The notes under the pieces are model-generated. The model worked only from the letters and a program-made list of their open reading frames with translations. It was not told the DNA's origin and did not search any database. This document shows, in pieces, positions 1-9,497 of a stretch of 49,279 nucleotides of DNA; the stretch's first letter is position 1; every line of letters begins with the position of its first letter. The DNA is from a candidate division WOR-3 bacterium (GTDB taxonomy: Bacteria > Hydrothermota > Tepidihabitantia > SM23-42 > JAOAFX01). The stretch covers positions 1-49,279 of the forward strand of contig JBDRVV010000020.1 in assembly GCA_039802005.1 (NCBI GenBank), read 5' to 3'. The translations under genes and the position numbers were made by a program.

Positions 1-56
1 ATTTCACCACCAAGATAGTTGCACTTGGGACAGATTTTTTTTTCTTCGGTATCCAC
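1..56 (-). CDS. zinc-ribbon protein, N-terminal fragment cut by window edge
   Basis: The minus strand reads from a GTG at 56 off the left edge: VDTEEKKICPKCNYLGGE. It is identical to the first 18 codons of the zinc-ribbon gene at 1886-2188. A TATAAT (forward 63-68) ends 6 nt before the GTG, the same leaderless geometry seen at many genes in this window. The first CxxC of a zinc ribbon is visible; the rest lies outside the window. It is a paralogue or a truncated duplicate; which of the two cannot be decided here. Confidence 0.4.
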   Translation of the reverse strand, partial: MDTEEKKICPKCNYLGGE

Positions 57-99
57 ACCGATATTATAATCCAGCGGCGTTAAAAAAACGTTAAAAAAG
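1..99. repeat. direct repeat, copy A (99 bp or more)
   Basis: Bases 1-99 are identical to 2133-2231 in the same orientation; copy A continues beyond the left edge. Identity stops sharply at 99/2231. The repeat holds the first codons of a zinc-ribbon gene on the minus strand plus about 43 bp of its upstream region, including a TATAAT box. The pair brackets the secreted-protein gene at 193-1725. Confidence 0.95.
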
Positions 100-111
100 A
101 TGAGGTAAAAG

Positions 112-147
112 TCAACATTTTTAGGCAGGCGGAAAATGTTGATTTTT
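112..147. terminator. hairpin, possible terminator
   Basis: A perfect 10-bp AT-rich stem (112-121 with 133-142) encloses an 11-nt G-rich loop and is followed on the plus side by five T (143-147). It lies just past the stop of the minus-strand gene at 193-1725, so it may end that transcript, although the T tract favours the opposite strand. Inference only. Confidence 0.4.
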
Positions 148-192
148 GTCTTATATCTAAATATTCAAGGACCTTCAACTACTATTAACTCC

Positions 193-1725
193 TTATCTCA
201 CCACCACAACCCGCCCTGAAAATCTGCCATCAGGGGTATCAACGACAACAAAATATACTCCCGCAGAAAGAGCTTTGGTCTCAACTTTTGTCCCGTGCTG
301 ACCCGCATGCATATCCGATTCAAATAGACCCGCAACCAGCCTTCCTGAAATATCATACAATTCAATCCTTACCCGCCCTTGATTTTTAACTTGATAATTA
401 ACTCTAAATTTATCTCTTACCGGATTGGAGGTAATCGTTATTGGACTTGGCACTCTTGCAGATTGATTTTCTTTAATTCCAGTCTGTAGCCACTGGGCAT
501 CAAATTTGAGTTTGACAGGTGGATCGTAGTCAACCCAGCACACATAAGGTTCGCCATTACGCTGACCGACTGCGGGAAAATAGTATGGGTTACAGCTACT
601 ACTACCATTCTTGACATTAATTGATGCTGACCAAGGTGATGATACACTGTCATACCTTACCTTCTGGTAAAATATCTCCTCTTCCGCTCCACGGTATGCT
701 ACATGGTAATAGCCAAGACTATCATCAATTACAAGACAATGAGCGACATTCGCGGTTGAATTTGAATCGTAGATTATACCATAATTCCAGTTATCCCCAC
801 CGTTGGTGCTAAAAAAATAATATAAATCAGCATTATCTTCTAATGTATCTATTCGGACAAAAGTTATTAATGCTGAAGGAAATCCCCCATGGGTCATCTG
901 TAAATGGGGAAAACCATCACGGCAATTTACTGACGGAATAAACTCAATTAATGGACGCCAACGCCCGGGCATACCATTCAAGGTATTCTTTCTGAAGATT
1001 ATCTTTCCGTTCGTTTCATCGTTGCTCAAAAGTTGCCAGGCAACTCCAACCGACATTGAATCAGGTGGAGTTGAAATCCAACCATAGGCACAGCTCGGGT
1101 TTAAAAATCCATAATTTGTACTCGGATAACCGATGATCTGCCGGTCGGTCCAGGTCATACCATAATCTGAAGAACGGATAAAGGCGATTGAATCAAAACT
1201 CGTAAAGGCACAGAAAAGCCAGGGACCATTGGGATGAGCTGGACTACTGGTGCAGAGACTCGGGTCTCGCTCAGGTACTCCGGCTATTACTGAGATATCT
1301 CTGAATAGGCCAGAAGACAATGCCAGATTACGACGATAAGCACGGGTATTATATTCGTTTGCCCCCACATCCCAGAGGTCAAATGCCACATACAGAAATT
1401 CTGAGTCTTGCGCAGTAAAGATAGTCATTGAGGGATTCTGCAAATGCCCCTGACTTATGCTGAACCACAGATATTGACTCCAGTTTATACCATCAAGCGA
1501 GCGATATACCCTTATCCCGTAGCGTGTGGTGTCTTCAAAGAATCTTCCTGATACCGCAACGAATATTTCACCATTTGAGCGACGGGTTGCAACTGAAACA
1601 CCCTGATAAGCCCTTGCACTATCAATCACAACATCCTGGTCTGTCCACAAAGGACCCGGATTGTCTGCAGACATTATCGCCAATAAGGCGATTGTTATTA
1701 TTGAGATTTTTTGTAAATTATTCAT
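193..1725 (-). CDS. secreted BNR/sialidase-like beta-propeller protein with C-terminal sorting domain
   Basis: The 510-residue product has an N-terminal signal peptide (hydrophobic stretch about residues 6-20). Three Asp-box motifs of the BNR/sialidase propeller type are visible: SLDGINW near 76, SSDYGMTW at 185-192 and STNGGDNW at 306-313. Residues from about 430 to the end form a Por/T9SS-type beta-sandwich sorting domain (SNPVRDKFRVNY, YDISGRLV, LSAGVYFVV). The protein is probably exported and surface-attached or released. Sialidase catalytic residues (arginine triad) are not evident, so glycosidase activity should not be assumed. The start is supported by AGGAG 8 nt upstream of the ATG, with a 7-bp hairpin just before it. 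The gene stands alone between two copies of a 99-bp repeat. Confidence 0.8.
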   Translation of the reverse strand: MNNLQKISIITIALLAIMSADNPGPLWTDQDVVIDSARAYQGVSVATRRSNGEIFVAVSGRFFEDTTRYGIRVYRSLDGINWSQYLWFSISQGHLQNPSMTIFTAQDSEFLYVAFDLWDVGANEYNTRAYRRNLALSSGLFRDISVIAGVPERDPSLCTSSPAHPNGPWLFCAFTSFDSIAFIRSSDYGMTWTDRQIIGYPSTNYGFLNPSCAYGWISTPPDSMSVGVAWQLLSNDETNGKIIFRKNTLNGMPGRWRPLIEFIPSVNCRDGFPHLQMTHGGFPSALITFVRIDTLEDNADLYYFFSTNGGDNWNYGIIYDSNSTANVAHCLVIDDSLGYYHVAYRGAEEEIFYQKVRYDSVSSPWSASINVKNGSSSCNPYYFPAVGQRNGEPYVCWVDYDPPVKLKFDAQWLQTGIKENQSARVPSPITITSNPVRDKFRVNYQVKNQGRVRIELYDISGRLVAGLFESDMHAGQHGTKVETKALSAGVYFVVVDTPDGRFSGRVVVVR

Positions 1726-1738
1726 CTTTATCTCCTTT

Positions 1739-1755
1739 GCTCGGTTTCACCGAGC
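1739..1755 (-). promoter_or_regulatory. hairpin next to the ribosome binding site
   Basis: GCTCGGT (1739-1745) pairs perfectly with ACCGAGC (1749-1755) across a 3-nt loop, immediately upstream of the AGGAG used by the gene starting at 1725. In the mRNA this would be a 7-bp GC-rich stem abutting the RBS and could affect ribosome access. No regulator is evident. Confidence 0.4.
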
Positions 1756-1844
1756 CCACTGATTTACACAGAAATAGACACAGAAAGACGCGGATTGTGG
1801 TTGTGCGATAACCCCGTGCTGAACAATGTGAAGTATCGCACCAA

Positions 1845-1935
1845 TACATTTTTCGTTTCACGGTTCACGGTAAACGTTTCACGATTCATCTCCGTCTCCA
1901 TCTCTCCTTGTCTCTCTGTCTCCCTCTCTTTGCCT
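1845..1935. repeat. low-complexity tract: TTTCAC-type repeats then CT-rich repeats
   Basis: Bases about 1850-1890 contain repeated TTTCACG/TTCACGG words. Bases about 1890-1935 are built from degenerate TCTC/CTGTCTC words. The CT-rich part reads on the minus strand as the arginine/lysine-rich tail of the zinc-ribbon ORF, so that tail is probably repeat-derived. A similar but distinct pyrimidine tract lies at 49121-49223. Confidence 0.6.
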
Positions 1936-2188
1936 TAACATCACCTCCTTTCTTTTTTTGCTTCGCAAAATGCGCGGATGGACGCTGATTAGAATGCGGA
2001 TTATCGCGGATGGCATCCGCAAACCGAAGACCACAGGCAAAGCAATATTCGGCAAATGCACTCTTTATCCTTGCCCCGCATTGTGGACATTTAGAGATTA
2101 ACTCTATCCCGCAATAAGGGCAGATGTTATCCATTTCACCACCAAGATAGTTGCACTTGGGACAGATTTTTTTTTCTTCGGTATCCAC
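1886..2188 (-). CDS. small double zinc-ribbon protein
   Basis: The 100-residue product has two adjacent zinc ribbons: CPKC-x11-CPYC followed by CPQC-x11-CFAC. After about residue 60 it is basic and low-complexity (KQKKKGG, KAKRGRQRDKERWRRR), translated from simple-sequence DNA. I chose the GTG at 2188 because a TATAAT (forward 2195-2200) ends 6 nt upstream, a leaderless arrangement common here. The next upstream ATG (2296) lies inside an inverted-repeat element and would add residues encoded by repeat DNA. The 5' end is duplicated at the window's left edge. The function is unknown; zinc ribbons of this type bind nucleic acid or protein. Confidence 0.5.
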   Translation of the reverse strand: MDTEEKKICPKCNYLGGEMDNICPYCGIELISKCPQCGARIKSAFAEYCFACGLRFADAIRDNPHSNQRPSAHFAKQKKKGGDVKAKRGRQRDKERWRRR

Positions 2189-2231
2189 ACCGATATTATA
2201 ATCCAGCGGCGTTAAAAAAACGTTAAAAAAG
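2133..2231. repeat. direct repeat, copy B (99 bp)
   Basis: Identical to bases 1-99, same orientation, about 2.1 kb apart. It carries the 5' end and upstream region of the zinc-ribbon gene starting at 2188. Homologous recombination between the copies would delete the secreted-protein gene at 193-1725. Confidence 0.95.
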
Positions 2232-2263
2232 GGGAGAGGGATGTCTTTTTGGGGAAAACTTAC

Positions 2264-2393
2264 GAGGCTGTGTCGCAACCTCTGTAGCGGTCGCATTTAT
2301 GCGACAATAGAATTACAAAGCATTGAAATTTGATGATGTTTGATAAATCAAACCGCTACAATTGGACGAAATTTTGAATTGCGACACAGCCTC
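2264..2393. mobile_element. MITE-like inverted-repeat element, 130 bp, TTAC target duplication
   Basis: Perfect 15-bp terminal inverted repeats (2264-2278 and 2379-2393) are flanked by TTAC on both sides (2260-2263 and 2394-2397). Inside lie nested pairings: TGTAGCGG (2283-2290) with CCGCTACA (2353-2360), a 7-bp hairpin at 2290-2305 and a second 7-bp hairpin at 2338-2353. The whole can fold as a cruciform. There is no transposase gene inside, so this is a non-autonomous element or a structured intergenic repeat. Confidence 0.75.
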
Positions 2394-2462
2394 TTACCTA
2401 TTACAAAAAGGAGGGATTCGTATTTTGGAGTTAAAAGGCTTACGCCTTAACTCCATTTTCAA

Positions 2463-5400
2463 TTAATCTGTGCTGAGAATTTTTTTATAAAGTTTTATTG
2501 TTTCTGCGCCAGGTTCGGCATCCAATTCTTCTTTGAAATTTCTCTTTAAAATCTCAAACTGCCTTAAGGCGCCGTTTCGGTCACCCTGATTATACAAACT
2601 TTCCATAATAATCTGATGTGCCTTTTCATCAAGGTGATCAAATGCAAGTAGTCTCTGTGCCATGAAGATTGATTCCTGATAATCCATTTTTTCCAGAGAC
2701 CTTAACGCAAGCCAGGAAAGCATAATTTTCATCTTCGTCTTCAATTCCATATTCTTTCTTAAAATTGGTTCACTATAAAACTCAGGCAAAAAATCGTCTT
2801 TATACAGATCTAATGACCGGCGTGCACGGTCTTCTGCAGTATGTAATTTACCCTCGCGTTTTAAGCCCTGCCATTCTTTGTAAAGGTTTTCAAATGTCAA
2901 AAAATCTACTTCTATTATATCCATATCTAAAAGAATAAATTGTCCGCTCTGGATAATAACATCTTCACCCAATATTTTTTTAAGATGTGTCAGCGCAACA
3001 CGGAAATTTAACTGTGCTTTATCTTTTGTTGCCTCGGGCCAGAGGCTGGATGCCATTGCCTCTCTGGTGGCTCCACTTTTCGGAGCAACCAATAGCAGTC
3101 CGAGCAATTCCTGCGCTTTGCGCGAGGGCCATTCACTTTTTGATAATTCAGAGACATCCATCGGCCTCTTTATCTGTAGACCACCAAAAGTTGAAATGAT
3201 AGTTTTATCTATTATTAAATTGCTTGTTTTTTCTGAAATAAAATTACAGCATTTAATAAACCGAGCCTTTTTCAATTTCGGGTATAGCCACTTCATCCGC
3301 TCGGTCCCCCCCATATTAAAGAGCATTTGCAATCCATTAAATAATAGTTCTTCACCTTCTTTTTGCCCCAGATGAAATCCAAAGTCTATTAGTAAATGGC
3401 TCAATTGTGGCAGTTTCTTCCCTGATTCCAATAAATTTTTTGACTCCTTAAAATACTTAAATGCCTCATCTTTCTTATTCTGGTAAAGGTAAATTAGCGC
3501 CTTTTCACCCAATGCCCGGGCATAACGGGATTTGAGATTTAAGCTTTTAAGGCGGGGAAGTAACTTATCAATTATATCTATTGCCTGCAAAAAGTTTCCC
3601 TTCTTTCCGCATAAAATTGCTTTGAGACAATCCAAGTCTACCTGACCACCAATATCCATATCGTTGGGCGAAATACCATTTATTGTCTCTTCAGCCAGAG
3701 GGATATTATCCGTATCCAGATAAATTTTTGTCTTTAGCAACTGGACAGATGCCTTCAATCGTACATTATAAAAATTCTTCGCCCGCTCAATAACTCTATC
3801 TAATATTTGAATTGCTTTATCATTATCACCCCTGTGGATGTGACACAATGACATGTAGAGAAGATTTATCGAGATGGTGGGGTCGCGTTGTAATATTTTT
3901 GCATAGTTAAGAGACTCTTCAAAATTTTTCAACGCCGAATCCAAATTACCCATTTCCATCTCCGCAAGCCCAAGATTCATAAGTGAATCACCAATGTAAG
4001 GGAGAATATTATAGTGTTGGGCGACCTTTAATGCCCTGAAAATAGACTTCCTTGCCAATTCATAATCACCCTTCATAATCGCCACCATACCGATGCTGTT
4101 GAGTGTTTTATAAAATGCATCTGGGGCTTTGTCTTGAGGGATAATCGAGCTTAATTTTTCAGCTTCTTTTATTGCCTCTTGCAATAATCCCTTTCTCCTT
4201 AACAGCAGCAGACGGTCGGCCAGAAGTTTATAATAAAATGGGTTGGACTTTTGGATTCGGGAGAGTGCTTTATTCAAATATATTTCTGCACTTTCAAATC
4301 TTTGTGTGGAGAGCATTCGGTTAAAGAGCATCTCACAGTATGCTACAAAATCATCTTTCAATTTAGACTTTTCCAATTCCGATACAAATGACTCTGCCTG
4401 TTCCAGGGGAACTACATCTCGGCCTAATGTCCAGCCGAGATAGTTGAGTTTTGCCTTAATTATTATTCTTTCTCTTTCTGCATTAGAAATTTGTTCAGCC
4501 ATTTCTTCTGCTATCTTCAAGTAATGCCAGGCAGAATGGTAGTTATAGGTAGCAAAAAGTTTTGCAGAAGTATTGATAAGATATCTGACCAATTTTTTCG
4601 TTCCTTCGCCTTGAATTAAATACTTTGTGCGATGGTATAAGACCGTATTCTCATCCGCGCCAGAATTCGCTAAAACCCTCGCCAGTTTCCTATGCATTTG
4701 GCGCCTTTTTTCTGGTTCAATTCTTTGATACAGGATTTCCCGAATCAAAGGATGACAGAATTGCTTTTTATTATGAATTCCTTCAATAATTCTAAGATTG
4801 GTGAGTGTATTACAACTCTTAATAATCCTATTCCTGGATTCCGAAACCAATAATTTCTTAAGAATTTCAACATCAAAATTTTCACCAATCACTGCCGCGG
4901 CCTGGAGTAATTGCAGTTCAGATGATTTCAGTTGACTAAGCCGATAATTAATTACGCCTTCTACCGTGTCCGAAATAGTGAAGTCTTGATAATCACTTCT
5001 TATTGACCACTCATTTTTGTTGCTATCATACACAATGATGTTCTGACGGAGCAAGGCTTTTAATATTTCGGCGATAAAGAGCGGATTCCCTCTTGTGAGT
5101 GAATATAGCCATTGTAAAAAGTGTATTGGTATATCAATCATAAATTGCTCGCTTAATAGAGATTCAACTTCATTCTGAGATAGGTTATCAAGATTGATTA
5201 TGACAATTTGGCGGTTGGAATTAAGTTCATCTATAAGTTCTTGTAGATTTGAACTAATTTCATCGGACCGGGCGGTAGCGATACATAAGATAGGTTTATT
5301 ACTAATCCTCATAACAAGATAGCGTAATAAATCAAGGGCGTCGTCTCTAATCCACATAATGTCATCCAAGAATAAAATTAATACATTATATTTTGAAAGA

Positions 5401-5861
5401 TTTTCAAAAAATTGTTCAAAAGAATAGATTATCTGGGCGCGGTCTATCCTTTCTTCAACTTGCTGTAGCACAATGGGATAATGTATTTTGAAAACCGGCA
5501 TAATATAACTGAGGTATAAGGCAGATTCTGGTGGGAAAATCCTCGTAAGCCAGCGTTTCTCCATAGCACCTTCCAGATTTGTAATATATTCCTCAATTAT
5601 GGTTGAAAATGGCGCAAAGGCTTTGATTTCATCTTTTATTCCTTTTCCGATCAATACCTGAATATTGGATTGATTTATATTCTGAACAAATTGTTGTATT
5701 AACCGCGTCTTTCCAATACCAATATCACCTTTGATAAGCAAAAAATTGCCCTGATAATCATATGCCTTTTTTAGCATTTCTCTCAGTAATGTGAGTTCAT
5801 TATCTCTACCGATGAATGGAATGTCGAAAGTTTGAGTCTTTGTCAACGACTCATCCCACAT
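2463..5861 (-). CDS. large AAA/TPR transcriptional regulator with C-terminal SARP (winged helix + BTAD) module
   Basis: The 1132-residue product begins with an AAA/STAND ATPase: Walker A GDIGIGKT at 45-52 and Walker B LILFLDD at 161-167. TPR-like helical repeats run from about 380 to 860. The C-terminal 245 residues are an OmpR-type winged helix (LWPEATKDKAQLNFRVALTHL region) followed by a bacterial transcriptional activator domain ending LDAEPGAETIKLYKKI. In classical SARP/AfsR regulators the DNA-binding module is N-terminal; here it is at the C-terminus. It is expected to be a signal-responsive, ATP-dependent activator; ligand and targets are unknown. The promoter at 5869-5896 ends 7 nt before the ATG, so the mRNA is probably leaderless. 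Confidence 0.85.
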   Translation of the reverse strand: MWDESLTKTQTFDIPFIGRDNELTLLREMLKKAYDYQGNFLLIKGDIGIGKTRLIQQFVQNINQSNIQVLIGKGIKDEIKAFAPFSTIIEEYITNLEGAMEKRWLTRIFPPESALYLSYIMPVFKIHYPIVLQQVEERIDRAQIIYSFEQFFENLSKYNVLILFLDDIMWIRDDALDLLRYLVMRISNKPILCIATARSDEISSNLQELIDELNSNRQIVIINLDNLSQNEVESLLSEQFMIDIPIHFLQWLYSLTRGNPLFIAEILKALLRQNIIVYDSNKNEWSIRSDYQDFTISDTVEGVINYRLSQLKSSELQLLQAAAVIGENFDVEILKKLLVSESRNRIIKSCNTLTNLRIIEGIHNKKQFCHPLIREILYQRIEPEKRRQMHRKLARVLANSGADENTVLYHRTKYLIQGEGTKKLVRYLINTSAKLFATYNYHSAWHYLKIAEEMAEQISNAERERIIIKAKLNYLGWTLGRDVVPLEQAESFVSELEKSKLKDDFVAYCEMLFNRMLSTQRFESAEIYLNKALSRIQKSNPFYYKLLADRLLLLRRKGLLQEAIKEAEKLSSIIPQDKAPDAFYKTLNSIGMVAIMKGDYELARKSIFRALKVAQHYNILPYIGDSLMNLGLAEMEMGNLDSALKNFEESLNYAKILQRDPTISINLLYMSLCHIHRGDNDKAIQILDRVIERAKNFYNVRLKASVQLLKTKIYLDTDNIPLAEETINGISPNDMDIGGQVDLDCLKAILCGKKGNFLQAIDIIDKLLPRLKSLNLKSRYARALGEKALIYLYQNKKDEAFKYFKESKNLLESGKKLPQLSHLLIDFGFHLGQKEGEELLFNGLQMLFNMGGTERMKWLYPKLKKARFIKCCNFISEKTSNLIIDKTIISTFGGLQIKRPMDVSELSKSEWPSRKAQELLGLLLVAPKSGATREAMASSLWPEATKDKAQLNFRVALTHLKKILGEDVIIQSGQFILLDMDIIEVDFLTFENLYKEWQGLKREGKLHTAEDRARRSLDLYKDDFLPEFYSEPILRKNMELKTKMKIMLSWLALRSLEKMDYQESIFMAQRLLAFDHLDEKAHQIIMESLYNQGDRNGALRQFEILKRNFKEELDAEPGAETIKLYKKILSTD

Positions 5862-5868
5862 ATTATAT

Positions 5869-5896
5869 ATTATACAAATAATTATTTTGCTGTCAA
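5869..5896 (-). promoter_or_regulatory. promoter of the SARP-type regulator (leaderless)
   Basis: On the minus strand, TTGACA (forward 5891-5896), a 16-bp spacer and TATAAT (forward 5869-5874), 7 nt before the ATG at 5861. Confidence 0.8.
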
Positions 5897-6022
5897 GTTC
5901 GCTGTTAATTTGTTAATTTTAGTTTATACTGGAGTTAGACAATGTATTTGAAAATGTATCAAACTTGAAAAATGTTTTAATTGCAAAAATTTGGACAATT
6001 TTTTAGAATCATCTGCTCTCTA

Positions 6023-6050
6023 TTGACAAAATTGAATAATTATGTATGAT
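6023..6050 (+). promoter_or_regulatory. promoter of tgt (leaderless)
   Basis: TTGACA (6023-6028), 16-bp spacer, TATGAT (6045-6050), 6 nt before the ATG at 6057. An ATG at 6042 lies inside the promoter and cannot be the start. Confidence 0.8.
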
Positions 6051-6056
6051 ATCAGT

Positions 6057-7207
<1,151 letters not shown>

Positions 7208-7285
7208 ATTCAAATTTAATTTATTAGGGGAAAAAGCCCCATTTGGAGTTTGTGTAGAATTTAGTAAAAGAGCAAAGGAGTGAAT

Positions 7286-8326
7286 ATGTTTGGAAAAAAG
7301 AAAAAAGTAGTTGGTCTTGATATAGGCTCAAGTCAAACTAAGGTTGTTGAACTTTTGCCTGGCAAGACCAAAAGGCTGATAAATTACGGCATCTCTAAGA
7401 TATTGCCGGATGCAATTGTTGAAGGGGAGATTATTGACCGGGAAGCAGTCCTGGATTCAATTAGAACTCTTTTTGAATCCCGCAATATCACAACAAAGGA
7501 TGTCGTAATCGGTCTTGCTGGAAGGGATGTGATTATAAAACGTATTGTTATGGATCGTTTGAGCGAGGCAGAAACGAGGGAACAAATAAAATGGGAGGCA
7601 GAACAATATGTACCATTTGATATCAACGAAGTCTCCTTGGACTTTGATGTGGTGAATCCTAATTACGGTGAGAATCAACAAGAAGTTGTCCTTGTTGCGG
7701 CAAAAAATGAATTGATAAATAATCTTACCGCCCTCTTGAAAGAATTAAATCTCAATCCGATAATCATTGATACCGCTGCCTTTGCTCTACAAAATGCTTT
7801 TGAATACAATTATCAGCCAAGTCCAGATGAAACGATTGCATTGGTAAATATTGGTGCAGGAATGACAATAATAAATGTGATTAAAGGTGGTTCATCTTTA
7901 CTCGCACGAGATGTTTACTATGGCGTTAATTCCTATATAAATAAATTGCAGAAAGAAATCGGCTTTAATTATGAAGATGCAGCAAATGCAGTTAAAGGAA
8001 CAATACCAGTTGGTGCATCCCAGGATTCAATCCAGGGTGTTTTTGAATCGTTTGTTAATGATCTGAGCACACAGATTGAAAGAAGTTTGCAGTTCCTTTC
8101 TACGGTAACGGGTGAAGAAAAGGTGAGTAAGATGTTTATTACTGGTGGGGGTGCACTGATTTCAAATATGGTTGATTATCTTAAACGACGATTGAATGTA
8201 AGTGTAGAAGTATTTAACCCTTTCAAAAATATTCTTTATGACCCTTCAATTTTTGCACCTGAAGGGGTTGAAATGATTGGTCCAGTTTTAACCCAGGCAG
8301 TGGGCCTTGCATTAAGGGGGGACTAA
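7286..8326 (+). CDS. pilM: type IV pilus assembly protein PilM
   Basis: A 346-residue actin-like ATPase that anchors the inner-membrane alignment subcomplex of type IV pili or a type II-like secretion system by binding the PilN N-terminus. The phosphate-1 motif VVGLDIGSSQTKVVEL is at the N-terminus, and WEAEQYVPFDINEVSLDF and ITGGGALI are typical PilM/FtsA-fold blocks. The ATG at 7286 has AGGAG five bases upstream; an in-frame GTG at 7280 overlaps that RBS and is less likely. First gene of pilMNOPQ; its stop overlaps the pilN start by one base (TAATG). Confidence 0.92.
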   Translation: MFGKKKKVVGLDIGSSQTKVVELLPGKTKRLINYGISKILPDAIVEGEIIDREAVLDSIRTLFESRNITTKDVVIGLAGRDVIIKRIVMDRLSEAETREQIKWEAEQYVPFDINEVSLDFDVVNPNYGENQQEVVLVAAKNELINNLTALLKELNLNPIIIDTAAFALQNAFEYNYQPSPDETIALVNIGAGMTIINVIKGGSSLLARDVYYGVNSYINKLQKEIGFNYEDAANAVKGTIPVGASQDSIQGVFESFVNDLSTQIERSLQFLSTVTGEEKVSKMFITGGGALISNMVDYLKRRLNVSVEVFNPFKNILYDPSIFAPEGVEMIGPVLTQAVGLALRGD

Positions 8327-8928
8327 TGATAAAAATAAATCTATCGCCCAGCCCTAAAAAGGCAAAGGCGCCAAAAGCAAAAGCCGCAAAACCAGGCGCA
8401 CCGCCGATTAAATTGCCTTCTGTCAAATTAGGTGCACTTTATATTCTGGGGATTGCGGTCGTCGCCATCATTATTGCCCTTTTCCTGATTATTCAAAGTA
8501 CCAAAATTGGTGGACTCAATCGTAATATAAATCAATTACAGACACGCCTTGATGAACTGAAAATTTATGTTGCAACGGTTGATAGTTTGAAGCAGAGGGA
8601 AAAAGAACTTATGACTCTAATCAGTCCGATTAAGGAACTCAATAAAAATCGTTTTCTTATTGCGCATATACTTGATGAAATCTCTGCACGCATTCCAGAA
8701 TTCACCTGGCTTACAATGCTCAATGTAACAACACAAAATATTGATATCAGGGGTACAACGGCCTCAAATCTACTTGTTGCTGAATTTATGAATCGACTTG
8801 AAGAATCGCCATACATCGGCAACGTGGATTTGACTGTTCTTGAAAAAAAGACTGTTGAAAAGCAGGAAATGATGGAATTTACACTTACCGCAAATGTTAG
8901 AATTGATTCAACTGGAGGTACGAAATGA
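8326..8928 (+). CDS. pilN: type IV pilus assembly protein PilN
   Basis: A 200-residue bitopic inner-membrane protein. It has a short cytoplasmic N-terminus starting MIKINLSPSPKKAK (the PilM-binding INL-P motif), followed by a Lys/Ala/Pro-rich linker. One membrane helix lies at about residues 35-60, then a coiled coil, and the periplasmic ferredoxin-like fold ends in FTLTANVRI. It pairs with PilO to connect PilM to the secretin. The PilN family is usually about 180-210 residues. Its stop overlaps the pilO start (8925-8928, ATGA). Confidence 0.9.
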   Translation: MIKINLSPSPKKAKAPKAKAAKPGAPPIKLPSVKLGALYILGIAVVAIIIALFLIIQSTKIGGLNRNINQLQTRLDELKIYVATVDSLKQREKELMTLISPIKELNKNRFLIAHILDEISARIPEFTWLTMLNVTTQNIDIRGTTASNLLVAEFMNRLEESPYIGNVDLTVLEKKTVEKQEMMEFTLTANVRIDSTGGTK

Positions 8929-9497
8929 ACTTAAAAGAACCAAAAACCCAACAGGCAATTGTATTTTTTATCCTTTTGATACTGGTGTTAATTCTCTTTT
9001 TTAGATTTCCTTATACCTCAAACCAAAATAAGATAAAAACTCTTGAGGGAAAAAGGGATTCACTCCAGATCAAAGTTCAAGAAGCTGAAGCAGCCAAGGC
9101 GCGCCTACCTGAACTCCAGGCAAGGATAGCGAGACTTGAAGCGGAATGGGAAATTGCTAAAGAAATGCTTCCTCAGGAAAAGGAAATTCCAAAATTGATC
9201 CAGCAGATCTCAAATTCCGGTACAAAGGCGGGTGTAAGTTTCTTACTCTTTAAACCAAGTGGCCCTGTTCCAAAAGACAATTATTCTGAAATTCCGGTTC
9301 AGATCAAAGTCGCTTGCGGTTATCATCAACTTGGGAAATTTTTATCCAATATCGGCAATCTATCAAGGATTGTAAACGTTCCATCGATAAGAATTAATCC
9401 CGGCAAAGACCGTAGCACTGAAGCCGATTTACAGGCAATAACTTATACTGTTATAAAAAGACAGGAGGTGCCAAGTGGTGCTCCACGCCGTCGGTAG
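8925..9497 (+). CDS. pilO: type IV pilus assembly protein PilO
   Basis: 190 residues: one N-terminal membrane helix (about 12-28), a coiled coil (KIKTLEGKRDSLQIKVQEAEA onward, about 37-75) and a periplasmic ferredoxin-like domain (VPSIRINPGK). It is the PilN partner of the alignment subcomplex. It overlaps pilN by 4 nt and pilP by 23 nt, implying translational coupling. Confidence 0.9.
   Translation: MNLKEPKTQQAIVFFILLILVLILFFRFPYTSNQNKIKTLEGKRDSLQIKVQEAEAAKARLPELQARIARLEAEWEIAKEMLPQEKEIPKLIQQISNSGTKAGVSFLLFKPSGPVPKDNYSEIPVQIKVACGYHQLGKFLSNIGNLSRIVNVPSIRINPGKDRSTEADLQAITYTVIKRQEVPSGAPRRR

Noticed and set aside
2189-2296. N-terminal extension of the zinc-ribbon gene starting at ATG 2296
   Set aside because: The ATG lies inside the MITE-like repeat hairpin; a TATAAT 6 nt before GTG 2188 gives a better start.
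6042-6056. Upstream ATG for tgt
   Set aside because: Lies within the promoter's spacer and -10 region; family homology starts at MFKVIQKD (6057).
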